Shown: piece after piece, positions 16,368 through 25,965 of the stretch
Numbering within the stretch: position 1 is the first letter of the stretch
Layout: every line of letters begins with the position of its first letter
NCBI RefSeq assembly: GCF_001941345.1
Contig: NZ_CP009251.1
Location: 558,001-622,000, forward strand
Reading direction: 5' to 3'
DNA: 64,000 nt
Source of the DNA: Corynebacterium stationis
GTDB lineage: Bacteria > Actinomycetota > Actinomycetes > Mycobacteriales > Mycobacteriaceae
Translations under genes and position numbers: made by a program
Notes under the pieces: model-generated
Told to the model about the DNA's origin: nothing
The model's database searches: none
The model's input: only the letters and a program-made list of their open reading frames with translations

Positions 16368-17510
16368 CTAGATGATGTATTCGTCGCCTAGCCGGTATTC
16401 CACACCATCGACACTTTCTGTCGCATTAGGCAAGGACTGCTGGATAAAGTTGCGCAGAATCCGGTCCATTTGGCGGCCTTCGACCAAGAAGGCGTCGTGG
16501 CCGACAGGGGAGGACAGCTTGGCCATCGCCAACAGGTTGCCTAGGTTGCGGGAGATGTGTTCTTGCTGGTGATACGGGTATAAGATATCTGTATCCACGC
16601 CCACCACCATGGTCGGAACTTCCGATGAGGCCAAGGCCTTATTGAGACCGCCTCGCCCGCGGCCAATGTCGTGCCGGTTGAGGGATTCAGTCAAGGTGAC
16701 GTAGGAGCCTGCATCGAAACGCTGCGTTAGCTTCGCTCCCTGGTAATCCAAGTAGGAATTCACGGCAAAGCGCTGATCGAGCTTGCGATAGGGGCCGAGC
16801 GGATTTTCCCCCGCCTGCGCGGAAGTTCCAAAGCGCTCATCGATTTCCATCTCCCCGCGGTAGGTCAAGTGCGCAATGCGTCGTGCCGCAGCCAAGCCTT
16901 CAGCAGGGTATTCGCCGTCGTAGTAGTCACCACCTTGCCACAGCGGGTCGCGCTCAATAGCAGAAATCTGCGCCGACTGAATACCAATCTGCCAGGCCGA
17001 AGCCCGCGCCGACACGGCAATAACGCACGCTGCCTGGAGCATCTCCGGATACAGCAACGTCCATTCTAAAGTCCGTGCTCCACCCATGGAGCCGCCAATA
17101 ACGGCATGAACCTCGGTGATTCCCAAAACATCCAGGAAGCGCTTTTCGGCCTCTACCTGGTCGCGAATGGAAATAGCCGGAAAGCGCGAACCATAGGGCT
17201 TGCCATCGAAGTCCGAGCTCGGACCGGTTGAGCCGTTGCAACCGCCTAAGACATTGGTGGCAATAACGCACCAAGAATCCGTGTCCAGCGCTTTGCCTGG
17301 CCCCACCAGATCACACCACCACGTGGCTACATCAGAGTCGCCTGTGAGTGCATGCTCAATGAGCAGCACATTGGAGCCGCGGAATTCACCCCAGCGCTGA
17401 TATGCGATATCAACGCTGGCGATGTCAGCCCCGGCTTCAGTGGTGAAAGAGCCGATGGGGATGGTCGTCAAAACGCCTTCATCGGCAAGCAAAACGTGCG
17501 TTGAAACCAT
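16368..17510 (-). CDS. metX: Homoserine O-acetyltransferase
   Basis: 380 residues of alpha/beta-hydrolase fold. Markers are IEHALTGDSDV, GGCNGSTGPSS, the nucleophile elbow IGGSMGGARTLEW, the acid DTDILYP and the C-terminal SPVGHDAFLVE histidine. It transfers acetyl from acetyl-CoA to homoserine, the first committed step of methionine synthesis. Its ATG overlaps the metY stop (TAATG), giving a coupled metY-metX operon that makes and then sulfhydrylates O-acetylhomoserine. Confidence 0.95.
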   Translation of the reverse strand: MVSTHVLLADEGVLTTIPIGSFTTEAGADIASVDIAYQRWGEFRGSNVLLIEHALTGDSDVATWWCDLVGPGKALDTDSWCVIATNVLGGCNGSTGPSSDFDGKPYGSRFPAISIRDQVEAEKRFLDVLGITEVHAVIGGSMGGARTLEWTLLYPEMLQAACVIAVSARASAWQIGIQSAQISAIERDPLWQGGDYYDGEYPAEGLAAARRIAHLTYRGEMEIDERFGTSAQAGENPLGPYRKLDQRFAVNSYLDYQGAKLTQRFDAGSYVTLTESLNRHDIGRGRGGLNKALASSEVPTMVVGVDTDILYPYHQQEHISRNLGNLLAMAKLSSPVGHDAFLVEGRQMDRILRNFIQQSLPNATESVDGVEYRLGDEYII

Positions 17511-18823
17511 TAGATTGCGGCGAATCCCAACTCAAGGTCAGCGATGATGTCAGCAATGTTTTCAATACCGACTGACAGACGGACGGTGGACTGGGTAATA
17601 CCAGCAACACGCAGTCCTTCTTCATCGGACTGGGAGTGCGTGGTGGTTGCAGGGTGGACAACCAGCGAGCGGGTATCGCCGATATTGGCCAGGTTGGAGT
17701 GCAGCTTCAAAGCGTCGATGAATGCCCACGCTTCGTCCTTGCCGCCGTCGATTTCAAACGACAGGACGGAGCCGGTGGAGGTGTAGCCGAGGCGTTCTTT
17801 GACTTCCTTGTACGGGCTGGAATCCAGGCCGGCGTAGTTGACCTTGGTGACCTTGTCGTGGGCTTCAAGGTACTCGGCTACCTTTTGGGCGTTTTCACCA
17901 TGCTTGTCGATGCGCAGTTGCAGCGTTTCCAGACCCGTCAGCGTTACCCATGCGTTAAATGGTGACAATGCGGCGCCGGTGTCGCGCAGGATGCCAGCAC
18001 GGGCTTTGAGTGCGAATGCTGGTGCGCCAAGGTCCGCATACTTTAAGCCGTGGTAGGCAGCATCTGGGGTGACGAAGTATGGGAAGACTGGCTTGCCGTC
18101 TCGCTCAACGGTCCAGTCGAACTTGCCGCCGTCCACGAGGATGCCGCCGATGGAGGAGCCGTTGCCGGAGTAGAACTTGGTGGTCGATGCAACAACGATG
18201 TCAGCCCCAAGCTCCAGCGGGCGTGCGACCGCAGCGGTAGCGATGGTGTTGTCCACAATCAGTGGCACCTGGTTGTTGTGCGCAACCTCTGCAACTGCTG
18301 GGATGTCCAGGATGTCAGCGATGGGGTTGCCGAAGGTTTCTGCGTAAAAAGCACGGGTATTAGGCTTGACGGCATCTGCCCAGGACTGTGGGTCATCTGG
18401 GTTATCAACGAGGGTGACTTCAATGCCTAGGCGCGCCAGGGTGATGGTAAATAGGGTGTTGGTTCCGCCGTAAAGGCGTGGGGAAGAAACAATGTGGTCA
18501 CCAGCCGAAGCTAAGTTGATAAGCGCTGCGGTCTGCGCTGCCTGGCCCGAAGCGAAAGCGACGGCGTCCACGCCACCTTCCAAGCTAGCGATGCGTGCCT
18601 CTAAAGCACCCGTGGTCGGGTTGGTCAGGCGGGTATAAATCGGGCCGGCATCCGAGAGGTTAAAGCGATTTGCCGCACGTTCAGCGGAGTCAAAAACATA
18701 GGAAGTTGTTTGATGGATTGGAACATTACGGGAATTTGAGTTGCCGTCGAGGTCCTGTCCCACGTGCAAGGCACGGGTTTCTAGAGACCAGTTTTCAAAG
18801 TTGCTGTTATCGTATTTCGTCAT
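17510..18823 (-). CDS. metY: O-acetylhomoserine sulfhydrylase
   Basis: 437 residues from ATG 18823 (MTKYDNSNFENWSLETRALHVGQ, typical of the family). It is a PLP enzyme of the Cys/Met metabolism fold: FASGQAAQTAALINLA, FAETFGNP-type region, DNTIATAAVARPLELGADIVVASTTKFYSGNG (PLP Lys in TTKF), and VHPATTTHSQ. It converts O-acetylhomoserine plus sulfide to homocysteine. No clear ribosome-binding site precedes the ATG. A small hairpin, GCACCG (18829-18834) with CGGTGC (18843-18848), lies immediately upstream. A GTG at 18853 would extend the protein. Confidence 0.95.
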   Translation of the reverse strand: MTKYDNSNFENWSLETRALHVGQDLDGNSNSRNVPIHQTTSYVFDSAERAANRFNLSDAGPIYTRLTNPTTGALEARIASLEGGVDAVAFASGQAAQTAALINLASAGDHIVSSPRLYGGTNTLFTITLARLGIEVTLVDNPDDPQSWADAVKPNTRAFYAETFGNPIADILDIPAVAEVAHNNQVPLIVDNTIATAAVARPLELGADIVVASTTKFYSGNGSSIGGILVDGGKFDWTVERDGKPVFPYFVTPDAAYHGLKYADLGAPAFALKARAGILRDTGAALSPFNAWVTLTGLETLQLRIDKHGENAQKVAEYLEAHDKVTKVNYAGLDSSPYKEVKERLGYTSTGSVLSFEIDGGKDEAWAFIDALKLHSNLANIGDTRSLVVHPATTTHSQSDEEGLRVAGITQSTVRLSVGIENIADIIADLELGFAAI

Positions 18824-18828
18824 ATCAG

Positions 18829-18848
18829 GCACCGTACCCGTGCGGTGC
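18829..18848 (-). promoter_or_regulatory. Hairpin just upstream of the metY start codon
   Basis: GCACCG (18829-18834) pairs with CGGTGC (18843-18848), five bases from the ATG. No Shine-Dalgarno sequence is visible, so the hairpin could affect ribosome access. Structure is seen; function is a guess. Confidence 0.4.
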
Positions 18849-18896
18849 GGCACCTTTCACTTTTAAAAATAAAGACGCTGGCAGATAAAGAATATA

Positions 18897-18911
18897 AATA
18901 GACAAAGCGGT
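18897..18911 (+). promoter_or_regulatory. McbR-type operator candidate upstream of metY-metX
   Basis: AATAGACAAAGCGGT is identical over 15 bases to the site before metQNI, in the opposite orientation relative to its gene, as a palindromic operator would allow. It contains the TAGAC half of TAGAC-N6-GTCTA. It lies 74-88 bases upstream of the metY ATG and also abuts the 3' end of the next minus-strand gene. Confidence 0.62.
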
Positions 18912-18933
18912 ATTGTTTTCCGCAATGAGCGGT

Positions 18934-20121
18934 CTAAGTAAACTTCATTCCATGCGCGTTTAGGGCCTCCAAATACGGGGCGCCGAGTGCGGTGGCGGGA
19001 GTAAGAATGCCACCAGACACCTCTGGCATTCCGGCGGGTTCGGTGGCTAGGACTACGGCTGCTTCGCCCAGCATCATCGAGGTGACGCGATATCCCGGAT
19101 CGCCGTGTGCTGTCACCGTGGTGCTGTGCACTGCGCCAGTTGTGCTTAACCCGTAGTGGGTAATGCGAAACCCGCCGTCGTCTAGCTTCTTTGGTCCCTC
19201 TCCGGGCTTGGGTAAAAAGCGGGCGAGACGTTTATTCATAACCACGGCAAAGCCCAGCGCAGTGACAGCGAATAATGCGTGGGCTTTGATGCGGCCGAGT
19301 AAGCCTTTACCCGTGGTCATCGCTTCGCGGTAGTGTAGCTTGTCGCCGTAGGCGTAGCCGGACAAAGTATTCGACCGGCGCACGATGCGGGTATTAAACA
19401 TCGCCATGAAAAACGGTCCAGTCCATTGCTGTGTGAGTGAGTCGAAGGAGACCTCGAGGTCTTTTTGCTCGCCTAGGTCTGGCTCGAGTTTGTGGTTGGG
19501 GGAGAGCGTATACGGGCTGTGCAGAATAGCGCCGCCTTTTTCCATCTTCTTGGCATCCGCGCTAACTGCTCGCATGGAATCGATGGTGCCGCCCGATAGC
19601 CCGCCGGACAGAAACTCCACGGCCATCGTGACTTTGCTAAATGCGGTCTGCGATACCTGATGCAGATGAAACATGCCCATGTCTGAGGGAACAGAATCGA
19701 AGCCACAAGAATGCACAATCTTTGCACCGGTGACCTGCGCGCTCTCATGCCTCTTATCGATGGTGCGTCGAACAAACAGCGCCTCCCCACACAGATCGAC
19801 GTAGTGGGTGCCATTATTGACGCAGGCCTCGACAACTTTGTCGCCAAAGTAGGTATACGGCCCCACAGTGGAGATGAGAACCTTAGCGCGCGCGGTTAAT
19901 TCACGTAGTTCATCGATACGCGATGCATCCGCAACAAGTATGGGCAGCTTAATACCTGATGTGTGCGCTAGTTCTTGGAGCTTTGACTCATTGCGTCCGG
20001 CAACCGCAATGGCAAGCTCCGGATGGGTGTCTACCAGATACTGTGCGGTGAGCTTTCCAACAAAGCTGGTGGCACCGAATACGATGATGTCGAATTCGCG
20101 CGCGTTACTGGGATGTGTCAT
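18934..20121 (-). CDS. Saccharopine dehydrogenase-like / trans-acting enoyl reductase family protein
   Basis: 395 residues. The N-terminal Rossmann fold starts FDIIVFGATSFVGKLTAQYLV (residues ~9-29), followed by VAGRNESKL and STVGPYTYFGDKVVEACVNNGTHYVDLCGEALF. This is the layout of the mycobacterial trans-acting enoyl reductase/saccharopine dehydrogenase-like group, which act on polyketide or lipid intermediates. No polyketide synthase gene is nearby, so the substrate is unknown. It is coupled to the upstream metallo-beta-lactamase-fold gene by a 4-base overlap. Confidence 0.82.
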   Translation of the reverse strand: MTHPSNAREFDIIVFGATSFVGKLTAQYLVDTHPELAIAVAGRNESKLQELAHTSGIKLPILVADASRIDELRELTARAKVLISTVGPYTYFGDKVVEACVNNGTHYVDLCGEALFVRRTIDKRHESAQVTGAKIVHSCGFDSVPSDMGMFHLHQVSQTAFSKVTMAVEFLSGGLSGGTIDSMRAVSADAKKMEKGGAILHSPYTLSPNHKLEPDLGEQKDLEVSFDSLTQQWTGPFFMAMFNTRIVRRSNTLSGYAYGDKLHYREAMTTGKGLLGRIKAHALFAVTALGFAVVMNKRLARFLPKPGEGPKKLDDGGFRITHYGLSTTGAVHSTTVTAHGDPGYRVTSMMLGEAAVVLATEPAGMPEVSGGILTPATALGAPYLEALNAHGMKFT

Positions 20122-20741
20122 GCATCCAAGTCTAAAGGCTGTGAAAGATCCAAGGGGGTTCCTTCTTCAAGCCGGGCGTAGCCAGGGACCTTCATCTTGA
20201 TCATGACGTTGTCGTAGAGCGTGCGGCCAAACTTACTCAGCACGCCATCGTGGATCGGGATGGTGCGGGTCGCTGAGACGGTGCGGGCGTAGGCAGCGGC
20301 TTCAGAGTTTTTCACCCACGGCGCGGAAATCGGAAGCAGCAAAACTTCAACATTGTGTAGACCCTTGATGTACTGATCGCCGGGGTGCAGGACGCCGTTG
20401 AAGTAATAACCTAGGTTCACTGGGCGCGGCAGGCGTGGATGGATCTCGTGGTGTAATCCGCCTACTGCCTGGATGGTGATGCCTAAAAGTTCAAAGGATT
20501 CACCGGGGCGGAGAACTGTGCCCTCACCAATTAATCCAACAGCGTCAGCTGGGCCCCAGACTGGCAAGCCAGATGCTTTCACGGTTTCAGCGTCCACGTG
20601 GTCTGGATGTGAGTGGGTCAAAAGCACAGCGTCTGCCGAAGCTAAGATGGAAAGGTTCGAGGCCGGGCCAGGGTCAATGACAAAGACCCCCTGGTCTGTG
20701 GAAACGGAAGCGCAAGAGTGTCCATGGAGTGTAAGTTTCAT
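20118..20741 (-). CDS. Metallo-beta-lactamase-fold hydrolase (UlaG/YtfP-like)
   Basis: 207 residues: MKLTLHGHSCASVSTDQGVFVIDPG, then the metal motif THSHPDHVD (HxHxDH, residues ~42-48), HHEIHP, HPGDQY and IPIHDGVL. The short form with a GHSC start resembles the L-ascorbate-lactonase/UlaG-like group. The substrate is not deducible. It is the first gene of a two-gene operon with the enoyl-reductase-like gene. Confidence 0.82.
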   Translation of the reverse strand: MKLTLHGHSCASVSTDQGVFVIDPGPASNLSILASADAVLLTHSHPDHVDAETVKASGLPVWGPADAVGLIGEGTVLRPGESFELLGITIQAVGGLHHEIHPRLPRPVNLGYYFNGVLHPGDQYIKGLHNVEVLLLPISAPWVKNSEAAAYARTVSATRTIPIHDGVLSKFGRTLYDNVMIKMKVPGYARLEEGTPLDLSQPLDLDA

Positions 20742-20806
20742 ACCACCAGCCTAGATAAAACTTCCAATCCAGTGACGCACCTCAGGATGAGGCAATAAGT
20801 CTAACC

Positions 20807-20825
20807 TAAGGTTTGACCTGCATAA
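20807..20825 (+). promoter_or_regulatory. DtxR-type iron box upstream of dps
   Basis: TAAGGTTTGACCTGCATAA matches the 19-base DtxR/IdeR consensus TWAGGTWAGSCTWACCTWA at about 14 positions. It ends 51 bases before the dps ATG. A second, poorer match (ending CTAACCTAA) overlaps it to the left. DtxR is known to influence iron-storage genes in corynebacteria. Scored by eye. Confidence 0.5.
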
Positions 20826-20876
20826 ATGTGGCAAAATAGACATGCAATAAATCTCGTTCGGGGATATAGTGAAGTT

Positions 20877-21356
20877 ATGACTCAGTACACTGTTCCTGGT
20901 TTGTCCGATGTTGATTCCAAGAAGCTCTCTGAAGAGCTGCAGGCTCGTCTGAATGATTATAATGACCTGCATTTGATTTTGAAGCATGCCCACTGGAACG
21001 TTGTGGGACCAAACTTCATTGCTGTTCATGAGATGCTTGACCCACAAATTGAACTGGTTCGCGGCTACGCAGACGAAGTCGCTGAACGCGTCTCCACCCT
21101 CGGCTTTGAGCCACTGGGTACGCCAAAGGCGCAGGCCGAGGATCGCACTCCGTTGAAGTACGACCTCAACCGCGCTAACACCCAAGATCACCTCGCGGCT
21201 ATCGATGAGGTTTACACCACCGTCATCGAAAACGTCCGTGAATCCTTGAAGGTCTCCGGCGATATCGACCCAATCACCGAAGACATCTTCATCGCACAAT
21301 CTGCTGAACTGGAGAAGTTCCAGTGGTTCGTGCGCGCACACCTCGACAACGCTTAA
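20877..21356 (+). CDS. dps: Dps-type DNA-binding ferritin-like protein
   Basis: 159 residues from ATG 20877 (MTQYTVPGLSD). The ferroxidase motif of Dps is clear: LHLILKHAHWNVVGPNFIAVHEMLDPQIELVRGYADEVAERVSTLG. The family forms a 12-subunit shell that oxidises and stores iron and shields DNA from hydrogen peroxide. The upstream ATG 20826 start would put the iron box right at the coding edge and is unlikely. A bidirectional terminator follows. Confidence 0.94.
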   Translation: MTQYTVPGLSDVDSKKLSEELQARLNDYNDLHLILKHAHWNVVGPNFIAVHEMLDPQIELVRGYADEVAERVSTLGFEPLGTPKAQAEDRTPLKYDLNRANTQDHLAAIDEVYTTVIENVRESLKVSGDIDPITEDIFIAQSAELEKFQWFVRAHLDNA

Positions 21357-21366
21357 GCGATTAGAA

Positions 21367-21404
21367 AAAGCGGAGGCCATCCGCAATTGGGTGGCCTCCG
21401 CTTT
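21367..21404. terminator. Bidirectional terminator between dps and dcp
   Basis: AAAGCGGAGGCCA (21367-21379) and TGGCCTCCGCTTT (21392-21404) form a perfect 13-bp stem with a 12-base loop. A-rich and T-rich flanks suit both converging genes. Confidence 0.85.
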
Positions 21405-21429
21405 GCGCTGTGTAATGGACTTCGAAGTA

Positions 21430-23541
21430 TTAGGCGCTTGGGGTATTCAGGCCGCGACGAACTAGCAGTGGGGTGAGGTCCTTGTCGCGGCCGCGTAGCT
21501 GTGAGTAGACCTCGGAAAAATCACGCGAGGCGCCGGTCGACAAGATGAGGTCGCGGAACTTTTGACCCGCGCGCCGGGCATCGGCATCAGAGACTTCTGC
21601 CGATGCGAGGGTATCGACCGACGCCACAGCGTTGTCGGAAGGGGCGGCGGCGTTTTCTTCGCGGAACCACTCGAAGCCATCGGCATCGAGGGCCTCTGCC
21701 CACAGATACGAGTAGTAGCCAGCGGAGTAGCCGCCGGCGAAGATGTGCTGGAAATAGGTGGAACGGTAACGCGGCGCGATGGCATCGATGTCCATGCCGG
21801 CTGCGTCTAGAGCATCTTGTTCAAAGTCGGCGATAGCTTCAGGGGTGGATTCGAGCTTGGCTGCTTCCTCAGGAGAGAGCGAGTGCCATGCGAGGTCAAT
21901 GATGGATGCTGCGACGTATTCGGCGGTGGCGAAGCCTTGGCCAAACTGGGAGGCCTTGGAGACGGCATCGAGAAGCTCGTTGGGGATGACCTCACCGGTG
22001 TCCACGTGGCGCGCGTAGTTTTTCACCAGCGCCGGATCGAGTGCCCAGTTTTCGTTGATTTGCGAGGGGAATTCCACCCAGTCACGCGGAACGTTGGTGC
22101 CGGAGAAGGTGGGGTAGCGGACGTCGGAAAGCAGGCCATGCAGAGCGTGGCCGAACTCGTGGAAGACGGTGTGCAGCTCATCGAGGCTCAGCAAAGGCGT
22201 GGAGCCATCTGCTGGGCGCGATATACCCATGACGTTGATAACCACCGGGCGGGTCTGAAGAAGATGCGACTGCTCCATAAAGGTCGACATCCATGCGCCA
22301 CCGCGCTTGGTTGGGCGGCCGAAGTAGTCCGTGAGGAAAAGACCGATGCCAGTATTGGGCTCTTGCTCTTGGCCATCGTCGAAGACTTCCCATACGCGCA
22401 CGCCCTCGGCATAACCTTGTAAATCATCGCGCGGAACCACCGTGATGCCGTAGAGGCGATGGGCGGCGGCGAAGACGCCATCGACAAGCACTGCGTCCAA
22501 CGGGAAGTATTTGCGCAGCTCATTTTCATCCAAGGCGAAATCACGCTGGCGCACCTTGGCTTCCCAGTAAGGCCAGTCAGCGGGGCCGAAGCTTTCGCCA
22601 TTAAGCTCTGCTTCTTCGGCCAAAATCTTGTGCTCGCCGGCCGCATTGGTATTAATGGCAGGCACCAAACCGCGCAGCATGTCACCTACAACCGATGCTT
22701 CCTTGGCGGTTTCTTCAGCAATGACGTAATCCGCGTGGGTGTCATAGCCCAGCAGCTGGGCGCGCTGTGCACGCAGTTGCGCCATCTCCACCAGCACTGC
22801 GGAATTGGTCTCCGTGCCGCGTAGACGGGCGGCATCGTAAAGCGCTGCGCGGGCGTCCGGCGTTGCTAGGCGCTGCTGCTCGGACTGCACCGACGGCAAC
22901 TCCAGCGGGAAGACGTAGCCTTCCTTGCCGAGTTCTTTGGCGTACGCCGCTGCTGCATCGATGCGATCTTGCGGCAAACCAGCAAGCTCCTCGGCGTTAT
23001 TAAACTGCACCGCACGGGCGCGGGTATCTGCCATCAAGTTACGGCCAAATTCCTCCGACAAGATGGACAGGCGCTGGTTGATTTCTGACAGGGTGTGCTT
23101 GTCGGCATCGGAAAGCTCTGCGCCCTTGCGCGCGAATGTGCGCAGCAGGTGCTCATGTAAGCGCTGCGATTCCGTATCTTCTGGTGCCGTGACGGACTTG
23201 AAGCGCTCGTACAGTGCTGCGTTCTGATAAATCGCATCCAGGTGCGCTGAAAGCTGCGGGTAAATATCCGCGGCAATCTCTTCCATTTCCGCGGTGATAT
23301 CCGTGCCAGAGAGGTTGCCGAAGACCGACATGACCCGTTCGAGGTCGCGCCCGGAACGCTCCCAAGCTTCGACGGTATTAGCCCATGAAGGTGCTTCAGG
23401 ATTATCCACAATGGCAGCAATTTCTGCCGCGTGACGTGAGAGTGCTTCAGCGAAAGCTGGACGGTAATGCTCAACGCGAATTTCAGCAAAAGGTGGTAGC
23501 TGATACGGCAGTTGAGAAGGATTAAGTAGTGGGTTAGCCAT
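21430..23541 (-). CDS. dcp: Peptidyl-dipeptidase, M3 family zinc metallopeptidase
   Basis: 703 residues, close to E. coli Dcp in length and pattern. It has NPLLNPSQLPYQLPPFAEIR at the start, the zinc motif FHEFGHALHGL (about residue 465), SGTNVPRDWVEFPSQINENW, and YRSTYFQHIFAGGYSAGYYSYLWAEALDADG near the end. It removes dipeptides from peptide C-termini in the cytoplasm. There is no signal peptide. It stands alone, downstream of icd but separated from it by a strong hairpin. Confidence 0.92.
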   Translation of the reverse strand: MANPLLNPSQLPYQLPPFAEIRVEHYRPAFAEALSRHAAEIAAIVDNPEAPSWANTVEAWERSGRDLERVMSVFGNLSGTDITAEMEEIAADIYPQLSAHLDAIYQNAALYERFKSVTAPEDTESQRLHEHLLRTFARKGAELSDADKHTLSEINQRLSILSEEFGRNLMADTRARAVQFNNAEELAGLPQDRIDAAAAYAKELGKEGYVFPLELPSVQSEQQRLATPDARAALYDAARLRGTETNSAVLVEMAQLRAQRAQLLGYDTHADYVIAEETAKEASVVGDMLRGLVPAINTNAAGEHKILAEEAELNGESFGPADWPYWEAKVRQRDFALDENELRKYFPLDAVLVDGVFAAAHRLYGITVVPRDDLQGYAEGVRVWEVFDDGQEQEPNTGIGLFLTDYFGRPTKRGGAWMSTFMEQSHLLQTRPVVINVMGISRPADGSTPLLSLDELHTVFHEFGHALHGLLSDVRYPTFSGTNVPRDWVEFPSQINENWALDPALVKNYARHVDTGEVIPNELLDAVSKASQFGQGFATAEYVAASIIDLAWHSLSPEEAAKLESTPEAIADFEQDALDAAGMDIDAIAPRYRSTYFQHIFAGGYSAGYYSYLWAEALDADGFEWFREENAAAPSDNAVASVDTLASAEVSDADARRAGQKFRDLILSTGASRDFSEVYSQLRGRDKDLTPLLVRRGLNTPSA

Positions 23542-23574
23542 AAGAGACCAATCTACCCGTGCCTACCCGTGAAA

Positions 23575-23620
23575 CGACGACGTCCTCTTGACCCAGTGCC
23601 GGATCAAGAGGACGTCGTCG
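23575..23620 (-). terminator. Terminator of icd
   Basis: CGACGACGTCCTCTTGA (23575-23591) and its exact reverse complement (23604-23620) form a perfect 17-bp stem with a 12-base loop. It lies between the end of icd and the start of dcp, both on the minus strand. The T-run is short (TTTC), but the stem is very strong. Confidence 0.85.
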
Positions 23621-23664
23621 GGTTTAAGACGCGATGTGGTCTAGATGTCGCGTCTAGGGAAGAA

Positions 23665-25839
23665 CTACTTCTTCAGAGATTCCAAGATCTCGTTGTAAAC
23701 GGAGGAAGGACGCATGACTTCTTCAGCCTTGCTCTCGTCGAACCAGTAGTAGCCGCCCAAGTCTGCAGGCTGGCCCTGGATGTCGATGAGCTCCTGCGCG
23801 ATTGCGTCGAGATTCTCATTGAGCTTGGCGGAGAAAGCCTTGAAGCCTTCTGCCAGCTCAGCATCATCGGTCTGCTTAGCCAGTTCTTCTGCCCAGAATG
23901 CTGCGAGGTACAGGTGGGAACCGCGGTTATCGATTTCCTTGACCTTGCGGGAAGGGGAGTAGCCTTCGGTCAGCAGACGCTCGGTTGCGTTGTCGAGTGC
24001 AGCAGCAAGGACGCCAGCGCGCTCATTACCGTGGTTCTGCTGCTCGTGGCGGAAGGACTCCGCCAGCGCCAAGAACTCACCGAGGGAGTCCCAACGCAGG
24101 TGGTTTTCTTCCTGGACCTGCTCAACGTGCTTAGGAGCAGAGCCGCCAGCACCGGTCTCAAACAGACCGCCGCCAGCCATCAAAGGAACAACCGAGAGCA
24201 TCTTTGCAGAGGTGCCGAGCTCCAGAATTGGGAACAAGTCGGTGTTGTAGTCACGCAGAACGTTACCGGTAACGGAGATGGTGTCCTCGCCGCGACGGAT
24301 GCGCTCGACGGTGACCTTGGTTGCCTCGATTGGGGAGAGGATTTCAATGTCCAAGCCCTCAGTGTCGTGGTCGCCCAAGTACTTATTGACCAAGTCGATG
24401 AGGTTGCGGTCGTGTGCGCGCTCGGTGTCGAGCCAGAAGATGGTCTTCATGCCGGACAGACGTGCACGGTTGACAGCGAGCTTGACCCAGTCCTGGATTG
24501 GGGCATCCTTGGTCTGGCATGCGCGCCAGATGTCGTTTGCCTCAACGTTGTGGGAGATCAGAACATCACCAGCGGAGTTTACAACCTGAACTTCGCCGTC
24601 AGCTGGGATCTTGAAGGTCTTGTTGTGGGAGCCGTACTCCTCAGCCTTCTGAGCCATCAGGCCAACGTTAGGGGAGGTACCCATGGTGGTTGGGTCGTAA
24701 GCGCCGTTTTCGCGGCAGTCTTCAATAACTGCCTGGTAAACACCAGCGTAAGAGGAGTCAGGGATGACAGCGAGGGTGTCCTGCTCTTCATCGTTCTTGT
24801 TCCACATGTGGCCGGAGGTACGGATCATCGCTGGCATAGAAGCGTCGATGATGACATCGGACGGAACGTGCAGGTTGGTAATACCCTTGTTGGAGTTGAC
24901 CATTGCCAGGTCAGGGCCGTTTTCCAAAGCGGCATCGAAAGCAGCCTTGATTTCAGCACCGTTGTCGAGCTTCTCCAGACCGGAGTAGATAGCGCCCAGG
25001 CCGTTTTCGCCGTTCAGGCCAGCCTCGAGCAGCTGCTCACCGTACTTGTCGTAAACGTCAGCGAAGAATGCGCGCACAACGTGGCCGAAGATGATTGGGT
25101 CGGAGACCTTCATCATGGTGGCCTTCAGGTGTGCGGAGAAGAGAACGCCCTCTTCCTTCGCGCGGGCAACCTGTGCCTTCAAGAACTCATCGAGAGCCTT
25201 GGCGGACATGAAAGTGCCGTCGATAACTTCCTTGTCCAAAACCTTCAGGCCGTCGAGCAGAACGGTCTCAGCGCCGTCGGTGCCAACCAGCTTGATGGTC
25301 AAGGTGTCATCACCATCGATGATGACGGACTTCTCATTGTGGCGGAAGTCGTTTGCGTCCATGGTTGCAACGTTGGTCTTGGAATCCTTCGACCATGCGC
25401 CCATGCGGTGTGGGTTTGCCTTAGCAAAGTTCTTGACAGCCTGTGGTGCACGACGGTCAGAGTTGCCCTCACGCAGGACAGGGTTTACAGCAGAGCCCTT
25501 AGCTACGTCGTACTTATCCTTGGCGTCGTCATACTCTGGAAGGTCGAAGCCAACAGCCTGCAGCTCGGCAATAGCCTTGCGCAGCTGAACCTCAGAAGCA
25601 GAAATATTTGGAAGCTTTACGATGTTCGCTTCCGGGGTCTTAGCTAGCTCACCGAGCTCGGACAGTGCGTCTGGAACCTCGGTCTCAGGGAACTGAGCCA
25701 GGATACGAGCAGCCAGTGAGATATCTGCAGTCTCTACCTCGATGCCAGCAACGGAAGCGAATGCTTCAACGATTGGCTTGAAAGAGTAGGACGCAAGCAA
25801 TGGTGCTTCGTCAGTACGGGTCCAGATAATCTTTGCCAT
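23665..25839 (-). CDS. icd: NADP-dependent isocitrate dehydrogenase, monomeric type
   Basis: 724 residues, the size of the monomeric IDH family, not the ~420-residue dimeric form. Family sequence includes [90 protein letters not shown] and [14 protein letters not shown]. It oxidises isocitrate to 2-oxoglutarate with NADP, a major NADPH source. A strong ribosome-binding site (AGGAGAAG) precedes the ATG. The opposite strand has an unusually long antisense open frame, treated as a shadow. Confidence 0.97.
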   Translation of the reverse strand: MAKIIWTRTDEAPLLASYSFKPIVEAFASVAGIEVETADISLAARILAQFPETEVPDALSELGELAKTPEANIVKLPNISASEVQLRKAIAELQAVGFDLPEYDDAKDKYDVAKGSAVNPVLREGNSDRRAPQAVKNFAKANPHRMGAWSKDSKTNVATMDANDFRHNEKSVIIDGDDTLTIKLVGTDGAETVLLDGLKVLDKEVIDGTFMSAKALDEFLKAQVARAKEEGVLFSAHLKATMMKVSDPIIFGHVVRAFFADVYDKYGEQLLEAGLNGENGLGAIYSGLEKLDNGAEIKAAFDAALENGPDLAMVNSNKGITNLHVPSDVIIDASMPAMIRTSGHMWNKNDEEQDTLAVIPDSSYAGVYQAVIEDCRENGAYDPTTMGTSPNVGLMAQKAEEYGSHNKTFKIPADGEVQVVNSAGDVLISHNVEANDIWRACQTKDAPIQDWVKLAVNRARLSGMKTIFWLDTERAHDRNLIDLVNKYLGDHDTEGLDIEILSPIEATKVTVERIRRGEDTISVTGNVLRDYNTDLFPILELGTSAKMLSVVPLMAGGGLFETGAGGSAPKHVEQVQEENHLRWDSLGEFLALAESFRHEQQNHGNERAGVLAAALDNATERLLTEGYSPSRKVKEIDNRGSHLYLAAFWAEELAKQTDDAELAEGFKAFSAKLNENLDAIAQELIDIQGQPADLGGYYWFDESKAEEVMRPSSVYNEILESLKK

Positions 25840-25965
25840 GCTTCTCCTAAAAATTAATGTTTTGGAAAATGTTCAACATCCAAGAATACCGGTTTACCGT
25901 ATCTTTTGGGAGCAGTAGCCCCCTTTTGCGATAAGGCCGGACTAAGTGGTGCGCACAAGCAGCTC

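Noticed and set aside
23402..23410. TTATCCACA (DnaA-box sequence) inside dcp
   Set aside because: A single 9-mer inside a coding region is expected by chance and has no partner arm.
23569..25647. 692-codon open frame antisense to icd
   Set aside because: It lies almost wholly opposite the clear isocitrate dehydrogenase gene. Long stop-free antisense frames are common in highly codon-biased GC-rich genes. The translation has no family features.
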